Below, piece after piece: positions 1 through 8,934 of a stretch of DNA of 64,000 nucleotides (positions are counted from its first letter, which is position 1; each line of letters starts with the position of its first letter). The notes under the pieces were generated by a model. That model worked only from the letters and a program-made list of their open reading frames with translations. It did not search any database and was not told where the DNA came from. A program made the position numbers and the translations under genes. Origin of the DNA: SHWC01 sp050173345 (GTDB taxonomy: Bacteria > Pseudomonadota > Alphaproteobacteria > UBA828); NCBI GenBank assembly GCA_050173345.1, contig JBFXKW010000001.1, positions 558,001 to 622,000 on the forward strand. The letters run 5' to 3'.

Positions 1-18
1 CACGCCCGCAAGGATTTC

Positions 19-471
19 ATGCCCTATCTCCTCGCGCTCCATGCCATCGCGGCCGTGATCTGGGTCGGTGGTATGGTGTTTGCCTATTGGGTGGCACGGC
101 TCGCGGCCGGGCCGCTCGAGCCGCCGCAGCGCCTCGGCTTCTGGCGACGCGGCTTCGCCATCTTCTTCCCCATCGTCGGCGTCGCGATCGGCGTGCTGCT
201 CGGCACCGGCTACGCCATGATCTTTGCCGGCATGGGCGGCTTCGCGGGCGCGCCGCTGCACGTCCACATCATGCAGGGCATCGGCTGGGTCATGGTGGCG
301 CTGTTCCTCCTGCTGCTCGCTTTGCCCTACCGGCGCTTCCGCGGCGCGCTCGACGCCGGCGACCTGCCGGCCGGCGGCAAGGCGCTCGCCAATATCCGCC
401 GCATCATCCACGTCAACATGTATCTCGGGCTCATCGTCGTCGGCATCGGCGCATCGGGCCGCTTCTGGTAA
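19..471 (+). CDS. CopD-like integral membrane protein
   Basis: A 150-residue hydrophobic protein with about four membrane segments (roughly residues 3-28, 47-72, 83-103 and 130-148). The first helix has the HAIAAVIWVGGM motif and the last a His-Val-Asn-Met stretch, as in the CopD/YjiG-like family of small membrane proteins, where such His and Met residues are thought to handle copper or heme. The real role of the short CopD-like proteins is not established, so copper handling is an inference. The ATG at 19 is the only sensible start. It runs with the dehydrogenase gene downstream, with a 37-base gap, so the two may share a transcript, but there is no functional link I can name. Confidence 0.75.
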   Translation: MPYLLALHAIAAVIWVGGMVFAYWVARLAAGPLEPPQRLGFWRRGFAIFFPIVGVAIGVLLGTGYAMIFAGMGGFAGAPLHVHIMQGIGWVMVALFLLLLALPYRRFRGALDAGDLPAGGKALANIRRIIHVNMYLGLIVVGIGASGRFW

Positions 472-508
472 AGTGACTGCTCAAGGCTCGAACGAGGGAC
501 GATTTCCG

Positions 509-2875
509 ATGGCTCAAGCAGGATTGAAACACGGCACCACGCCCGAGCGCCTGGCGTGCCTGCGCGCGCTCGAGAAGAAGGTGCTCTGGCTGGCGTCGTG
601 GATGATCCACAACGCCAACCATGTGCGCCCCTCGCGCGACGGGCTCAAGGTGGGCGGCCACCAGTCGAGCTGCGCCTCGATCGCCACCGTGATGACCGCG
701 CTCTATCTCGACGTGCTCAAACCGGAGGACCGCGTCGCGGTCAAGCCGCATGCGAGCCCGGTGTTCCACGCCATCCAATACCTGCTCGGCAATCAGACGC
801 GCGAGAAGCTGGAGCGCTTCCGCGGCCTCGGCGGCGCACAGTCCTACCCGTCGCGCACCAAGGATTCGGATGACGTCGACTTCTCGACCGGCTCGGTCGG
901 CCTCGGCGTCGGCGTCACGCTGTTCGCCTCGCTGGTGCAGGACTACCTGCGCTTCCACAAGCTGACGCCGGCCGAGCGGCCGAACGGGCGCATGGTCGCG
1001 CTGATCGGCGACGCCGAGCTCGACGAGGGCAACGTCTTCGAGGCCATGCTCGAAGGCTGGAAGCACGACGTGCGCAATCTCTGGTGGGTGATCGACTACA
1101 ACCGCCAGAGCCTCGATCGCGTGGTCAACGACAGCCTGTTCCAGAAGATCAAGGACTTCTTCGACACGGTCGGCTGGCACGTCGTGATCCTCAAGCACGG
1201 CAAGCTGCAGCAGGAGGCGTTCCAGCGGCCCGGCGGCGAGGCGCTCCGCCAGTGGATCGACGACTGCTCGAATGAGCTCTATTCCGCGCTCACCTTCAAG
1301 GGCGGCGCGGCGTGGCGCGCCCGGCTGACCCAGGACCTCGGCCACATCAACGGCATGAGGGCGCTGCTCGACGATCATGACGACGACCGGCTCCAGGCGC
1401 TGATGACCAATCTCGCCGGCCACGACATGGAATCCGTGCTCGAGGCCTTCCGCGCGGTCGAGGACGACAAGCCGCACTGCTTCATCGTCTACACCATCAA
1501 GGGCTACGGCCTGCCCTTCGCCGGCCACAAGGACAATCACGCCGGCCTGATGAACGCGGCGCAGATGGCCGCCTTCAAGCAGCAGAACGGCATCGCCGAC
1601 GGCGAGGAGTGGGAGCCGTTCGCCGGGCTCGACGTCGAGGCCGAGGCGCTGCGCGCCTTCCTCGCCGGCGTGCCGTTCAACCGCGACGGCGCGCGCCGGC
1701 TGCCGAGCGAGCCGGTCGAGCTGCCGGCCGCGCTGCCGTTCCGCGCCGCCAAGCGCGCCTCGACGCAGGAGGCCTTCGGCCGCATCCTCAACGAGCTCGG
1801 CCGCGAGGGCGGGCCGCTCGCCGAGCGCATCGTCACCACCTCGCCCGACGTGACGGTGTCCACCAATCTCGGCGGCTGGGTCAACCAGCGCGGCATCTAC
1901 AACCGGGCCGACCGCGAGGACGTGTTCCACTCCGAGAAGGTCGTCTCGATGCAGAAATGGGCGATGAGCCGGCTCGGCCAGCACATGGAGCTCGGCATCG
2001 CGGAGAACAACCTGTTCCTCATGCTGGCGGCGCTCGGCCTCGCCGGGCCGCTGTTCGGCGCCAGGCTGCTGCCGGTCGGCACGGTCTACGACCCGTTCAT
2101 CGCGCGCGGGCTCGATGCGCTCAACTATGCCTGCTACCAGGACGCGCGCTTCATGCTGGCCGGCACGCCGTCCGGCCTCACGCTCGCGCCCGAGGGCGGC
2201 GCGCACCAGTCCGTGGTCGAGCCGCTGGTCGGCCTCGGCCAGCCCGGCCTCGACTTCTTCGAGCCGGCTTACGGCGACGAGCTTGCCGCCATCATGCATT
2301 GGGGCTTCGGCCATATGCAGGCCGAGGACGGCGGCTCGCTTTATCTCAGGCTCTCCACACGCCCGGTCGAGCAGCCTGAGCGCGCGCTGACGTCCGAGAC
2401 CGCGGCGGCCGTGATCGCCGGGGCCTACTGGCAGGTCGAGCCGTCGGGCGATGCGCCGCTCGCCATCGCCTATTCGGGCGCGGTCGCGCCCGAGGCGCTG
2501 GAGGCGCACCAGGCATTGGCCGAGGAGATTCCGGGCCTCGGCGTGCTCGCCGTGACCTCGGCCGACCGGCTCTATCATGGCTGGCTGGCGGCGTTGAAGG
2601 CGCGCGCGGCCGGCGATCCATCCGCCGTCTCGCATGCCGAGGCGCTTCTCGGCCGCCTCGCGCCCGGCGCCGCGCTGATCACGGTGATCGACGGTCATCC
2701 GAGCACGCTCTCCTGGCTCGGCGCGGTCGGGGGCCTGCGCCCCTACCCGCTCGGCGCCACGCGCTTCGGCGAATCCGGCGACATCCCCGAGCTCTACCAC
2801 AAGCACGGGCTCGACGCCGACGCCATCCTCGACATGGCGGCGCTCGCCTGCGTGGACGCCGCCCGTCGGCGATGA
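509..2875 (+). CDS. Homodimeric-type 2-oxoacid dehydrogenase E1 (AceE/MdeB-like, transketolase superfamily)
   Basis: A 788-residue thiamine-diphosphate enzyme of the AceE type. It would decarboxylate a 2-oxoacid and pass the acyl group to a lipoyl E2. The ThDP motif starts at GDAELDEG (residues 167-174) and ends with the DYN at 196-198; the transketolase-like pyrimidine domain follows from about residue 470 (FHSEKVVSMQKW, then ELGIAENNLF). It is shorter than classical AceE (near 890 residues). The start at 509 is chosen because homology begins at MAQAGLKHG; the frame is open further upstream but overlaps the CopD gene. It overlaps metC by ATGA, so the pair is translationally coupled. The same gene pairing occurs in Pseudomonas putida mdeB-mdeA, where the E1 uses 2-oxobutyrate. 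Substrate here (pyruvate or 2-oxobutyrate) is inferred. No E2 or E3 gene lies nearby. Confidence 0.85.
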   Translation: MAQAGLKHGTTPERLACLRALEKKVLWLASWMIHNANHVRPSRDGLKVGGHQSSCASIATVMTALYLDVLKPEDRVAVKPHASPVFHAIQYLLGNQTREKLERFRGLGGAQSYPSRTKDSDDVDFSTGSVGLGVGVTLFASLVQDYLRFHKLTPAERPNGRMVALIGDAELDEGNVFEAMLEGWKHDVRNLWWVIDYNRQSLDRVVNDSLFQKIKDFFDTVGWHVVILKHGKLQQEAFQRPGGEALRQWIDDCSNELYSALTFKGGAAWRARLTQDLGHINGMRALLDDHDDDRLQALMTNLAGHDMESVLEAFRAVEDDKPHCFIVYTIKGYGLPFAGHKDNHAGLMNAAQMAAFKQQNGIADGEEWEPFAGLDVEAEALRAFLAGVPFNRDGARRLPSEPVELPAALPFRAAKRASTQEAFGRILNELGREGGPLAERIVTTSPDVTVSTNLGGWVNQRGIYNRADREDVFHSEKVVSMQKWAMSRLGQHMELGIAENNLFLMLAALGLAGPLFGARLLPVGTVYDPFIARGLDALNYACYQDARFMLAGTPSGLTLAPEGGAHQSVVEPLVGLGQPGLDFFEPAYGDELAAIMHWGFGHMQAEDGGSLYLRLSTRPVEQPERALTSETAAAVIAGAYWQVEPSGDAPLAIAYSGAVAPEALEAHQALAEEIPGLGVLAVTSADRLYHGWLAALKARAAGDPSAVSHAEALLGRLAPGAALITVIDGHPSTLSWLGAVGGLRPYPLGATRFGESGDIPELYHKHGLDADAILDMAALACVDAARRR

Positions 2876-4086
2876 GCCGGGACGACGGCCCGAACGACCG
2901 GAAACGCTACCGCCCCGACACCAGGCTCTCGGTGCTCGGGCGCGACCCGTTCGCGCATCACGGCATCGTCAACCCGCCGGTCTACCACGCCTCGACCGTA
3001 CTGTTCCCGACGGTCAAGGCGCTCAAGGACCCGGGTGCCCGCGCGCCCGGCAAGGTCTATTACGGCCGCTACGGCACGCCGACCACCTTCGCGCTCGAAG
3101 AGGCCATCGCCGGGATCGAGGGCGGCCATCGTACGGTCGTGGTCGGCTCGGGCAAGGCGGCGGTCGTGTGCGCGCTGCTCGCCTTCCTCAAGACCGGCGA
3201 CCACTTCCTGATGGTCGACAGCGCCTATCAGCCCTCGCGCCACTTCGCCGACAGCTACCTCGCACGCTTCGGCATCGAGATGACGTTCTATGATCCGTTG
3301 ATCGAGCCTGCCGATCTCGTCCGGCTGATCCGCCCGAACACGCGCGTGCTGTTCCTCGAATCGCCGGGCTCGCTCACCTTCGAGGTGCAGGACGTGCCCG
3401 CGCTCGCCAAGGCCGGCAAGCAGGCCGGCCTCACGGTGATGATCGACAACACCTGGGCCTCGCCGCTCTATTTCGACCCGTTCGCTCACGGCTGCGATGT
3501 CTCGATCCAGGCCGGCACCAAATACGTGGTCGGCCATTCGGACGCCATGCTCGGCCTGATCACCGGCACCGAGGAGTCCTACCCGGCGATCCGCCGCGCC
3601 TTCGAGGAGCTCGGCTTCTCGGCCGGGCCGGACGACGTCTACCTCGCGCTGCGGGGCTTGCGCACCCTCTCGGTCCGGCTGCGTAGGCATCAAGAGGTCG
3701 CGACCGAGCTCGCCACCTGGCTGCGCGCGCGCCCCGAGGTCGAGCGCGTGCTCTATCCGGCGCTGCCCGGCGATCCCGGCCACGCGATCTGGAAGCGTGA
3801 CTTCAAGGGCGCGAGCGGCCTGTTCGGCGTGGTGCTGAAGCCGGTGCCGGCGGATGCGGTCGCCGCCATGCTGGACGGCCTCGCGCTGTTCGGCATGGGC
3901 TATTCCTGGGGCGGCTATGAGAGCCTGATCATTCCGACCGAGCCGCACCTCCTGCGCGCCGACCCGTCGCGCCTCGACCCGCGCTATCCGATGCTGCGCA
4001 TCCATGCCGGGCTCGAAGACCCGGCAGACCTGATCGCCGACCTCGACGCCGGTTTTGCCCGCCTGCGCGAGGCGGCCGGACAATAG
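2872..4086 (+). CDS. metC: Cystathionine beta-lyase
   Basis: A 404-residue PLP enzyme of the Cys/Met metabolism (gamma) family. It cleaves C-S bonds: cystathionine to homocysteine, pyruvate and ammonia. The PLP lysine is K217 in GTKYVVGHSDAML, the version of the motif typical of MetC and not of methionine gamma-lyase; the C-terminal signatures ALPGDPGHAIWKRDF and SWGGYESL are also MetC-like. Length is normal. Its ATG overlaps the stop of the upstream E1 gene (ATGA at 2872-2875). The pyruvate (or 2-oxobutyrate, with other substrates) it releases is a plausible substrate of that E1, which would explain the coupling. The family call is secure; preferred thiol substrate is inferred. Confidence 0.9.
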   Translation: MSRDDGPNDRKRYRPDTRLSVLGRDPFAHHGIVNPPVYHASTVLFPTVKALKDPGARAPGKVYYGRYGTPTTFALEEAIAGIEGGHRTVVVGSGKAAVVCALLAFLKTGDHFLMVDSAYQPSRHFADSYLARFGIEMTFYDPLIEPADLVRLIRPNTRVLFLESPGSLTFEVQDVPALAKAGKQAGLTVMIDNTWASPLYFDPFAHGCDVSIQAGTKYVVGHSDAMLGLITGTEESYPAIRRAFEELGFSAGPDDVYLALRGLRTLSVRLRRHQEVATELATWLRARPEVERVLYPALPGDPGHAIWKRDFKGASGLFGVVLKPVPADAVAAMLDGLALFGMGYSWGGYESLIIPTEPHLLRADPSRLDPRYPMLRIHAGLEDPADLIADLDAGFARLREAAGQ

Positions 4087-4096
4087 GAGCCCCCGC

Positions 4097-5107
4097 ATGA
4101 AAGCCGTCGGCCACCGCGCCAATCTGCCGATCACCGATACTGATGCGCTAATCGATTTCGACGCGCCGAAGCCCGTAGCCGACGCGCGCGACATCCTGGT
4201 CAAGGTCGCCGCCGTCTCGGTCAACCCGGTGGACTGGAAGGTGCGCACCCGCTTCCCGGTGCCGGAAGGCGAGACCCGCATCCTCGGCTGGGACGCCGCC
4301 GGCATGGTGGAAGCGGTCGGGGCGGAGGCGCGCCGCTTCAAGCCGGGCGATGCGGTCTACTATGCGGGCTCGATCGTCCGCCCCGGCTCGGACTCCGAAT
4401 ACCAGGCGGTCGACGAGCGCATCGTCGGGCACAAGCCGAAGAGCCTGTCGGTGGCCGAGGCCGCCGCGCTGCCGCTCACCTCGATCACCGCCTGGGAGCT
4501 TTTGTTCGACCGGCTCGGCGTGGCGCGCGACGGCGGCAAGGGCCGGTCCATCCTGATCGTCGGCGGCGCGGGCGGCGTCGGCTCGATCCTGATCCAGCTC
4601 GCCCGCCAGCTCACCGGGCTGGAGATCATCGCGACCGCCTCGCGCCCCGAGACGGCCGAATGGTGCCGCTCGCTCGGCGCCCATCACGTCATCGACCATG
4701 CCAAGCCGCTCGCCGACCAGCTCAAGGCGATCGGCAAGCCGCTGGTCGACTACGTCGCGGCGCTGACTGCGACCGACCGGCACTTCCCCGCGCTCGCCGA
4801 AGCCGTCAAGCCGCAGGGGCGCATTGCGGTGATCGACGATCCGCCCTCGCTCGACGTGAACCTCCTGAAGCGCAAGAGCGCCTCGCTCCACTGGGAGTTC
4901 ATGTTCACCCGCCCGATGTTCGAGACGCCCGACATCGCAGAGCAGGCGAAGCTGCTCGACGAGGTGGCGACGCTGGTCGATGCCGGCCGCCTGCGCACCA
5001 CCCTCGCCGAGCGCTACGGCACGATCAACGCCGCCAACCTCAAGCGCGCCCACGCCTTCATCGAGAGCGGCAAGGCCAGGGGCAAGGTGGTGCTGGAAGG
5101 GTTCTGA
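4097..5107 (+). CDS. Zinc-independent alcohol dehydrogenase/quinone oxidoreductase family protein
   Basis: A 336-residue medium-chain dehydrogenase/reductase. The N-terminal GroES-like domain has VNPVDWKVR, and the Rossmann domain has IVGGAGGVGSILIQLA (around residues 154-169). The structural-zinc cysteine loop is absent, as in NADPH:quinone reductases and the TIGR02817-like alcohol dehydrogenase subfamily. It would reduce quinones or enones with NADPH; substrate unknown. The ATG at 4097 is chosen because it follows a good ribosome site (AGGAG at 4086-4090) and the family usually begins MKAVG; the frame is open further upstream into metC. It lies 10 bases after metC and could be the third gene of that transcript. 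Confidence 0.85.
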   Translation: MKAVGHRANLPITDTDALIDFDAPKPVADARDILVKVAAVSVNPVDWKVRTRFPVPEGETRILGWDAAGMVEAVGAEARRFKPGDAVYYAGSIVRPGSDSEYQAVDERIVGHKPKSLSVAEAAALPLTSITAWELLFDRLGVARDGGKGRSILIVGGAGGVGSILIQLARQLTGLEIIATASRPETAEWCRSLGAHHVIDHAKPLADQLKAIGKPLVDYVAALTATDRHFPALAEAVKPQGRIAVIDDPPSLDVNLLKRKSASLHWEFMFTRPMFETPDIAEQAKLLDEVATLVDAGRLRTTLAERYGTINAANLKRAHAFIESGKARGKVVLEGF

Positions 5108-5145
5108 AAAGGATAGGCGTCGCCCCTGCCCGCTCTTTTCTCTTT

Positions 5146-5240
5146 TCGTCATTACCGGGCTTGACCCGGCAATCCAGGTTCCTAACCGCACAGCCTCACG
5201 CACGAAGCCTGGATGCCCGGGGCAAGCCCCGGCATGACGA
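5146..5240. repeat. Palindromic intergenic repeat, two inverted arms
   Basis: Two inverted arms (5146-5178 and 5208-5240) flank a 29-base spacer. Each arm itself contains a short hairpin of the form CCGGGC-TTGA-CCCGG. The sequence type (GTCAT..CCGGGCTTGACCCGG..ATCCA) is a common dispersed intergenic repeat in alphaproteobacteria. It fills the gap between two convergent genes and could act as a bidirectional terminator. A related copy is at 29808-29890. Confidence 0.8.
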
Positions 5241-5267
5241 AAAAAGGAAGATGCGGGCCGGTTCGGT

Positions 5268-6521
5268 TCAGCGCACGACCAGCTCGTTCAGCGGCACCTC
5301 GCGATAGTCCTGCGGGAACTCGCGAGCCCAGTAGCGGCCGAAGTCGCGGTCGACCTCCTCGCGCACGCGCACGCCGCCCTCCTCGGTCTCGAGCGTCGTG
5401 GTGCCGCGCAGATACTGGCTCCACGCGGCGTTCGCGTTCTCGCCGCCGCGGGTCGCGCCGGCATTGCCGCCGGCGATCGTGTCGTTGCTCGAGCGAAGCG
5501 TCTCCGCCGCCCGGCGCAGCCTTTCGGTGAGGAAGCCCGGGTTCGCGCTCCACGAGCTCCACATGGCGAGCGCCGCCGGCAAGATCTGCTCGAACACCTC
5601 GGGCGGCGCCGTGATCGCCGTGTAGTAGGACATCACCTGCGCGGCATCGGTCTGCATCAGCGCGTAGAGGCCGTAATTGTCCAGCACCTGCTGCGGCGTT
5701 GCCAGGCGGAAGCGGATCAGCGCCGCCTGGCCGTTCTGCCAGGGGACCGGCTCGGCACCCAGCACCTCGACCTGGGTCGGCAGGCCGCCGAGCCGCTGGC
5801 TCTGCGCCGCCACCTCGTAGAGCCCCTGCACCGGGTCGAGCGAGGAGACGTAGGGCATCTGCGGAAACATCTGGGCATAGGGCTCGGTGGTGAGCAGCGA
5901 GCGCCCGGCGAGCCCGAAATACGCGCCGCCCGGCCCGTCGATGTCGACCGCGCCGTCATAGGCGTTGCGGATGCGCCAGCCGGGCGCGAGGCCGATGGTG
6001 CCCGAGCCGTCGGGGATCCTGACCTGCTGCAGCGGCGGGGTCGGCGCCGGCCCTGCCCCGCCGCCCTGAGGCGCGTTCAGCGCGTCGTAGCTTTGGGCGA
6101 GACGATCGGCATAGTCGATGATCATGATGCCCTGGCCGCCCTCGCCTTGCGCCATCACGGTCAGCACGCCGCGCACCGGCACGCGCCCGAGGCCGGCCGA
6201 GAACGCGGCCTCGGCACGCCGGTCCGCGCCGTCGCGCATGGCGGCCTCGACCCTCGGCGGCGCGTCGAAATAGTCGGCGACGCCCGTGACGAAGGCCTGC
6301 ATCAGCTTGGTCGCCGAGTTCGAGCCGCCGAACCAGGTCTGGAACACGCGGCCGGTGCCGGCGCGGCCGATCTCGGCCATGCCCTGCGGCGGCTCAGGCG
6401 GCCCGATGTCGGCCGGCACGAAGCCGCTCCCGGCGCTCCCCGCCTCGTGATCGGCCTGCGCGCCAGCGACGCCGAATGCGATGACGGCGGCAACCAGCGC
6501 CGCCGCGAACCTGCGTCTCAT
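5268..6521 (-). CDS. Secreted protein of unknown function
   Basis: A 417-residue protein that I do not recognise. It begins with a Sec signal peptide (MRRRF, then a hydrophobic run AALVAAVIAFGVAGAQA, likely cut before DHEAG), so it acts in the periplasm or outside. The mature part has a low-complexity Pro/Gly stretch near residues 148-162 and a mixed alpha/beta-like body rich in Ala, Gly and Gln; no cysteines or catalytic motif are obvious. The ATG at 6521 is chosen because it places the signal peptide at the N-terminus; an upstream extension would bury it. It is divergent from sthA (183-base gap) and convergent with the dehydrogenase gene, so it stands alone. Confidence 0.7.
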   Translation of the reverse strand: MRRRFAAALVAAVIAFGVAGAQADHEAGSAGSGFVPADIGPPEPPQGMAEIGRAGTGRVFQTWFGGSNSATKLMQAFVTGVADYFDAPPRVEAAMRDGADRRAEAAFSAGLGRVPVRGVLTVMAQGEGGQGIMIIDYADRLAQSYDALNAPQGGGAGPAPTPPLQQVRIPDGSGTIGLAPGWRIRNAYDGAVDIDGPGGAYFGLAGRSLLTTEPYAQMFPQMPYVSSLDPVQGLYEVAAQSQRLGGLPTQVEVLGAEPVPWQNGQAALIRFRLATPQQVLDNYGLYALMQTDAAQVMSYYTAITAPPEVFEQILPAALAMWSSWSANPGFLTERLRRAAETLRSSNDTIAGGNAGATRGGENANAAWSQYLRGTTTLETEEGGVRVREEVDRDFGRYWAREFPQDYREVPLNELVVR

Positions 6522-6704
6522 GGACTCCCCCGTTCGGCGTGACCGCCTTTGGCGCGAATACTGGACCCATGGCAGCGCCCACACAATGGGCGCCGGCCAT
6601 GCGTGGCCATGCTCTGAAACGGGGGCGAGCGATCACCGTCATGCCGCTGTTACGGAAAAGTCGGATAAGCTCCGCGTCTGAACCGGGCGGGCGGCGGCGA
6701 GCCG

Positions 6705-8117
6705 ATGAACCATCCCTACGAGTTCGATCTCCTGTGCATCGGCAGCGGCCCCGCCGGGCAGCGCGCCGCGGTGCAGGCCGCGAAGCTTCGCAAGCGGGTC
6801 GCCATCATCGAGCGCGAGATGGATGTTGGCGGGGTCTGCGTGCACACCGGCACCATCCCGTCCAAGACCTTCCGCGAGGCCGTGCTCTCGTTCGACAAGA
6901 ACCGCAACGGCCTGAGCGACGGCTTCGGCGGCCACGGCCTGCAGGCGAGCGCCGAGCGCGCCACCGCCGAGAAGCTGCTCGCCCGGGTCGGCGCGATCAT
7001 CCGGAGCGAGACGCGTATCCAGCGCGACCAGCTCTTCCGCAACGGCATCGACGTGATCCCAGGCAGCGCGAGCTTCGTCGGGGCGAACGCGGTCCTGGTG
7101 CACTCGATGAGTGGCCGCCGAGAGGTCACCGCCGACAAGCTGCTGATCGCGGTCGGCACCCGCGCGCAACCCGGCACCCGCCTGTCGGGCGACCTGTCCT
7201 GCGTGATGACCAGCGACGACATCCTCGCGCTCGGCGAGCTGCCGCGCAGCGCCGTCGTGATCGGTTGCGGCGTGATCGGCATCGAATACGCCTCGATGTT
7301 CGCCGCGCTCGGCGTCAAGGTGACGGTGATCGATGGCCGCGAGCGCCCGCTCGAGTTTCTCGATTTCGAGATCGTCGACGAGCTGATCCACCAATTGCGC
7401 AAGCGGATGGTGACGTTCCGCTTCGGCGAGACGGTGAGCCGCATCGAGGCGCGCGACGGCCCGCCGCGGCAGGCGGTCATCCATCTCGCATCGGGCAAGC
7501 GCATGATCGGCGACCTCGTGCTCGCCTGCACCGGGCGCGTCGGCGCCTCGGACACGTTGAAGCTGGAGAGCGCCGGGCTCGCCGCGGATGAGCGCGGCCG
7601 CATCAAGGTCGACGCCATGTTCCGCTCCGCGGTGCCGCACATCTTCGCAGCCGGTGACGTGATCGGCTATCCGAGCCTGGCCGCGACCTCCTCCGAGCAG
7701 GGGCGGCTCGCCGCCTGCCACGCCTTCGGCGCGCCGGCCGGGCCGATGCCGGCGCACTTCCCGGTCGGCATCTACGCGATTCCGGAGATCTCGATGGTCG
7801 GCGAGCCCGAGCACGCGCTGACCCGCCAGGGCGTGCCCTACGAGACCGGCATCGCGCGTTATCGGGAAATCGCCCGCGGCCAGATCCTCGGCGACGATTC
7901 AGGCATGCTCAAGCTGATCTTCCATGCCGAGACGCGCAAGCTGCTCGGCGTCCACGCCATCGGCACCGGCTCGACCGAGCTCGTCCATATCGGCCAGGCG
8001 GTGCTCGGCCTCGGCGGCGGCCTCGACTATTTCATGGAGACCGTCTTCAACTACCCGACGCTCGCCGAGTGCTACAAGGTCGCCGCGCTCGATGCCTACA
8101 ACAAGCTCGCGCTGTGA
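6705..8117 (+). CDS. sthA: Soluble pyridine nucleotide transhydrogenase (Si-specific NAD(P)+ transhydrogenase)
   Basis: A 470-residue flavoprotein of the disulfide reductase family, cytosolic, which moves hydride between NADPH and NAD+. The FAD site is CIGSGPAGQRAA (residues 11-22), the NAD site is VIGCGVIGIEYAS, and the second FAD motif is HIFAAGDVIG. At the place of the redox disulfide it has GGVCVHTGTIPSK: only one cysteine (C45) is kept and the second is Thr50, exactly as in SthA/UdhA enzymes, which do not use a disulfide. Length matches the family (466 in E. coli). Start ATG at 6705. It stands alone as a single transcription unit. Confidence 0.92.
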   Translation: MNHPYEFDLLCIGSGPAGQRAAVQAAKLRKRVAIIEREMDVGGVCVHTGTIPSKTFREAVLSFDKNRNGLSDGFGGHGLQASAERATAEKLLARVGAIIRSETRIQRDQLFRNGIDVIPGSASFVGANAVLVHSMSGRREVTADKLLIAVGTRAQPGTRLSGDLSCVMTSDDILALGELPRSAVVIGCGVIGIEYASMFAALGVKVTVIDGRERPLEFLDFEIVDELIHQLRKRMVTFRFGETVSRIEARDGPPRQAVIHLASGKRMIGDLVLACTGRVGASDTLKLESAGLAADERGRIKVDAMFRSAVPHIFAAGDVIGYPSLAATSSEQGRLAACHAFGAPAGPMPAHFPVGIYAIPEISMVGEPEHALTRQGVPYETGIARYREIARGQILGDDSGMLKLIFHAETRKLLGVHAIGTGSTELVHIGQAVLGLGGGLDYFMETVFNYPTLAECYKVAALDAYNKLAL

Positions 8118-8193
8118 GGCGGGCGCATCGCGACAGCCGCATTCGAACGGAGCCGGCACGCGCGGCCAACGGCGGGGGCGGGGGCGCGGACGC

Positions 8194-8721
8194 CTAGCGC
8201 TCGTCGCGGTATATCTTCCAATAGGCATCGGTTGCAGCGAAGAGCGTCTCGATATCGGTCTTGAGGCGCTGCTCCCCCACGCACAATCCCTTCACGCCGA
8301 GCTTGGCATTCATGCGGTGCGCCCATCTGGCGAACCGCGACATGCCGAGGCGCTCCTGCACCTCCGGCGGCACCGTCACGATCATGGCGCGCCCGGAGCG
8401 GCCGCCGCCCCAGATCGAAAGATGCTGGATCGCGCTCCAAGGCACGAACTCGGGCGCGATGCGGAGATCGCGCAGGCCCTTCGGCGACAGGGTCACGACC
8501 GGCTTGCCGCGGGCAAGGAACCGCCCCCACAGGAACACGGCGCCGAACCAGAAGGATGGAATCACGATCAGCACGAACACGGCAATCTGCGTGCTGTCCC
8601 AACCCGCCTTCACGAGCCCGATGGCCGAGATCACCATCAAAGCCACGCTGACCAGCACGTCGCGGACCGGATGGAAGCTCGACCTGTAGAACACGATCGA
8701 ACGGTTGGTGGCGGTGGACAT
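8194..8721 (-). CDS. Membrane protein of the STM3941 type
   Basis: A 175-residue protein with two membrane segments near the N-terminus (about residues 20-38 and 43-64), followed by a cytoplasmic domain that starts VVTLSPKGLRDL and has LSIWGGGRSGRAMIVTVPPEV, resembling the PH-like fold of the STM3941 family of uncharacterised membrane proteins. Function is unknown. The ATG at 8721 gives a normal N-terminus. It is convergent with sthA (76 bases between stops). The family placement is from memory of similar proteins and not certain. Confidence 0.7.
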   Translation of the reverse strand: MSTATNRSIVFYRSSFHPVRDVLVSVALMVISAIGLVKAGWDSTQIAVFVLIVIPSFWFGAVFLWGRFLARGKPVVTLSPKGLRDLRIAPEFVPWSAIQHLSIWGGGRSGRAMIVTVPPEVQERLGMSRFARWAHRMNAKLGVKGLCVGEQRLKTDIETLFAATDAYWKIYRDER

Positions 8722-8934
8722 CTGGCTCGTCCTGCTCGCGGCGGCGCGCGATTATGCTCCGAGGCCGGCTGCCTGCGCCGTCTCACCCTTTCCGCCGCAC
8801 CGGTGGAGATGAAACTGGGCACCGCTATGTTATTGCGGGGCCTTTATAATTTCGAAGTTTCGCCTTCGAGGGTTCATGTACGCTTTCGGCGTGGTGCAAT
8901 TTCGGTCGTTGCCAGCACCACGTCCTCGAATTTC

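Noticed and set aside
431..2806. Very long open frame on the minus strand opposite the E1 dehydrogenase gene
   Set aside because: Its product is Arg/Ala/Glu-rich with no domain, and it mirrors a well-supported gene. Such frames also occur opposite 21874-23529 and 26140-28824 and come from high G+C at third codon positions.
2872..4086. Calling the PLP lyase methionine gamma-lyase (MdeA) because of its E1 partner
   Set aside because: The lysine motif GTKYVVGHSDAM and the C-terminal WKRDF and SWGGYESL blocks are those of MetC, so sequence outweighs gene order.
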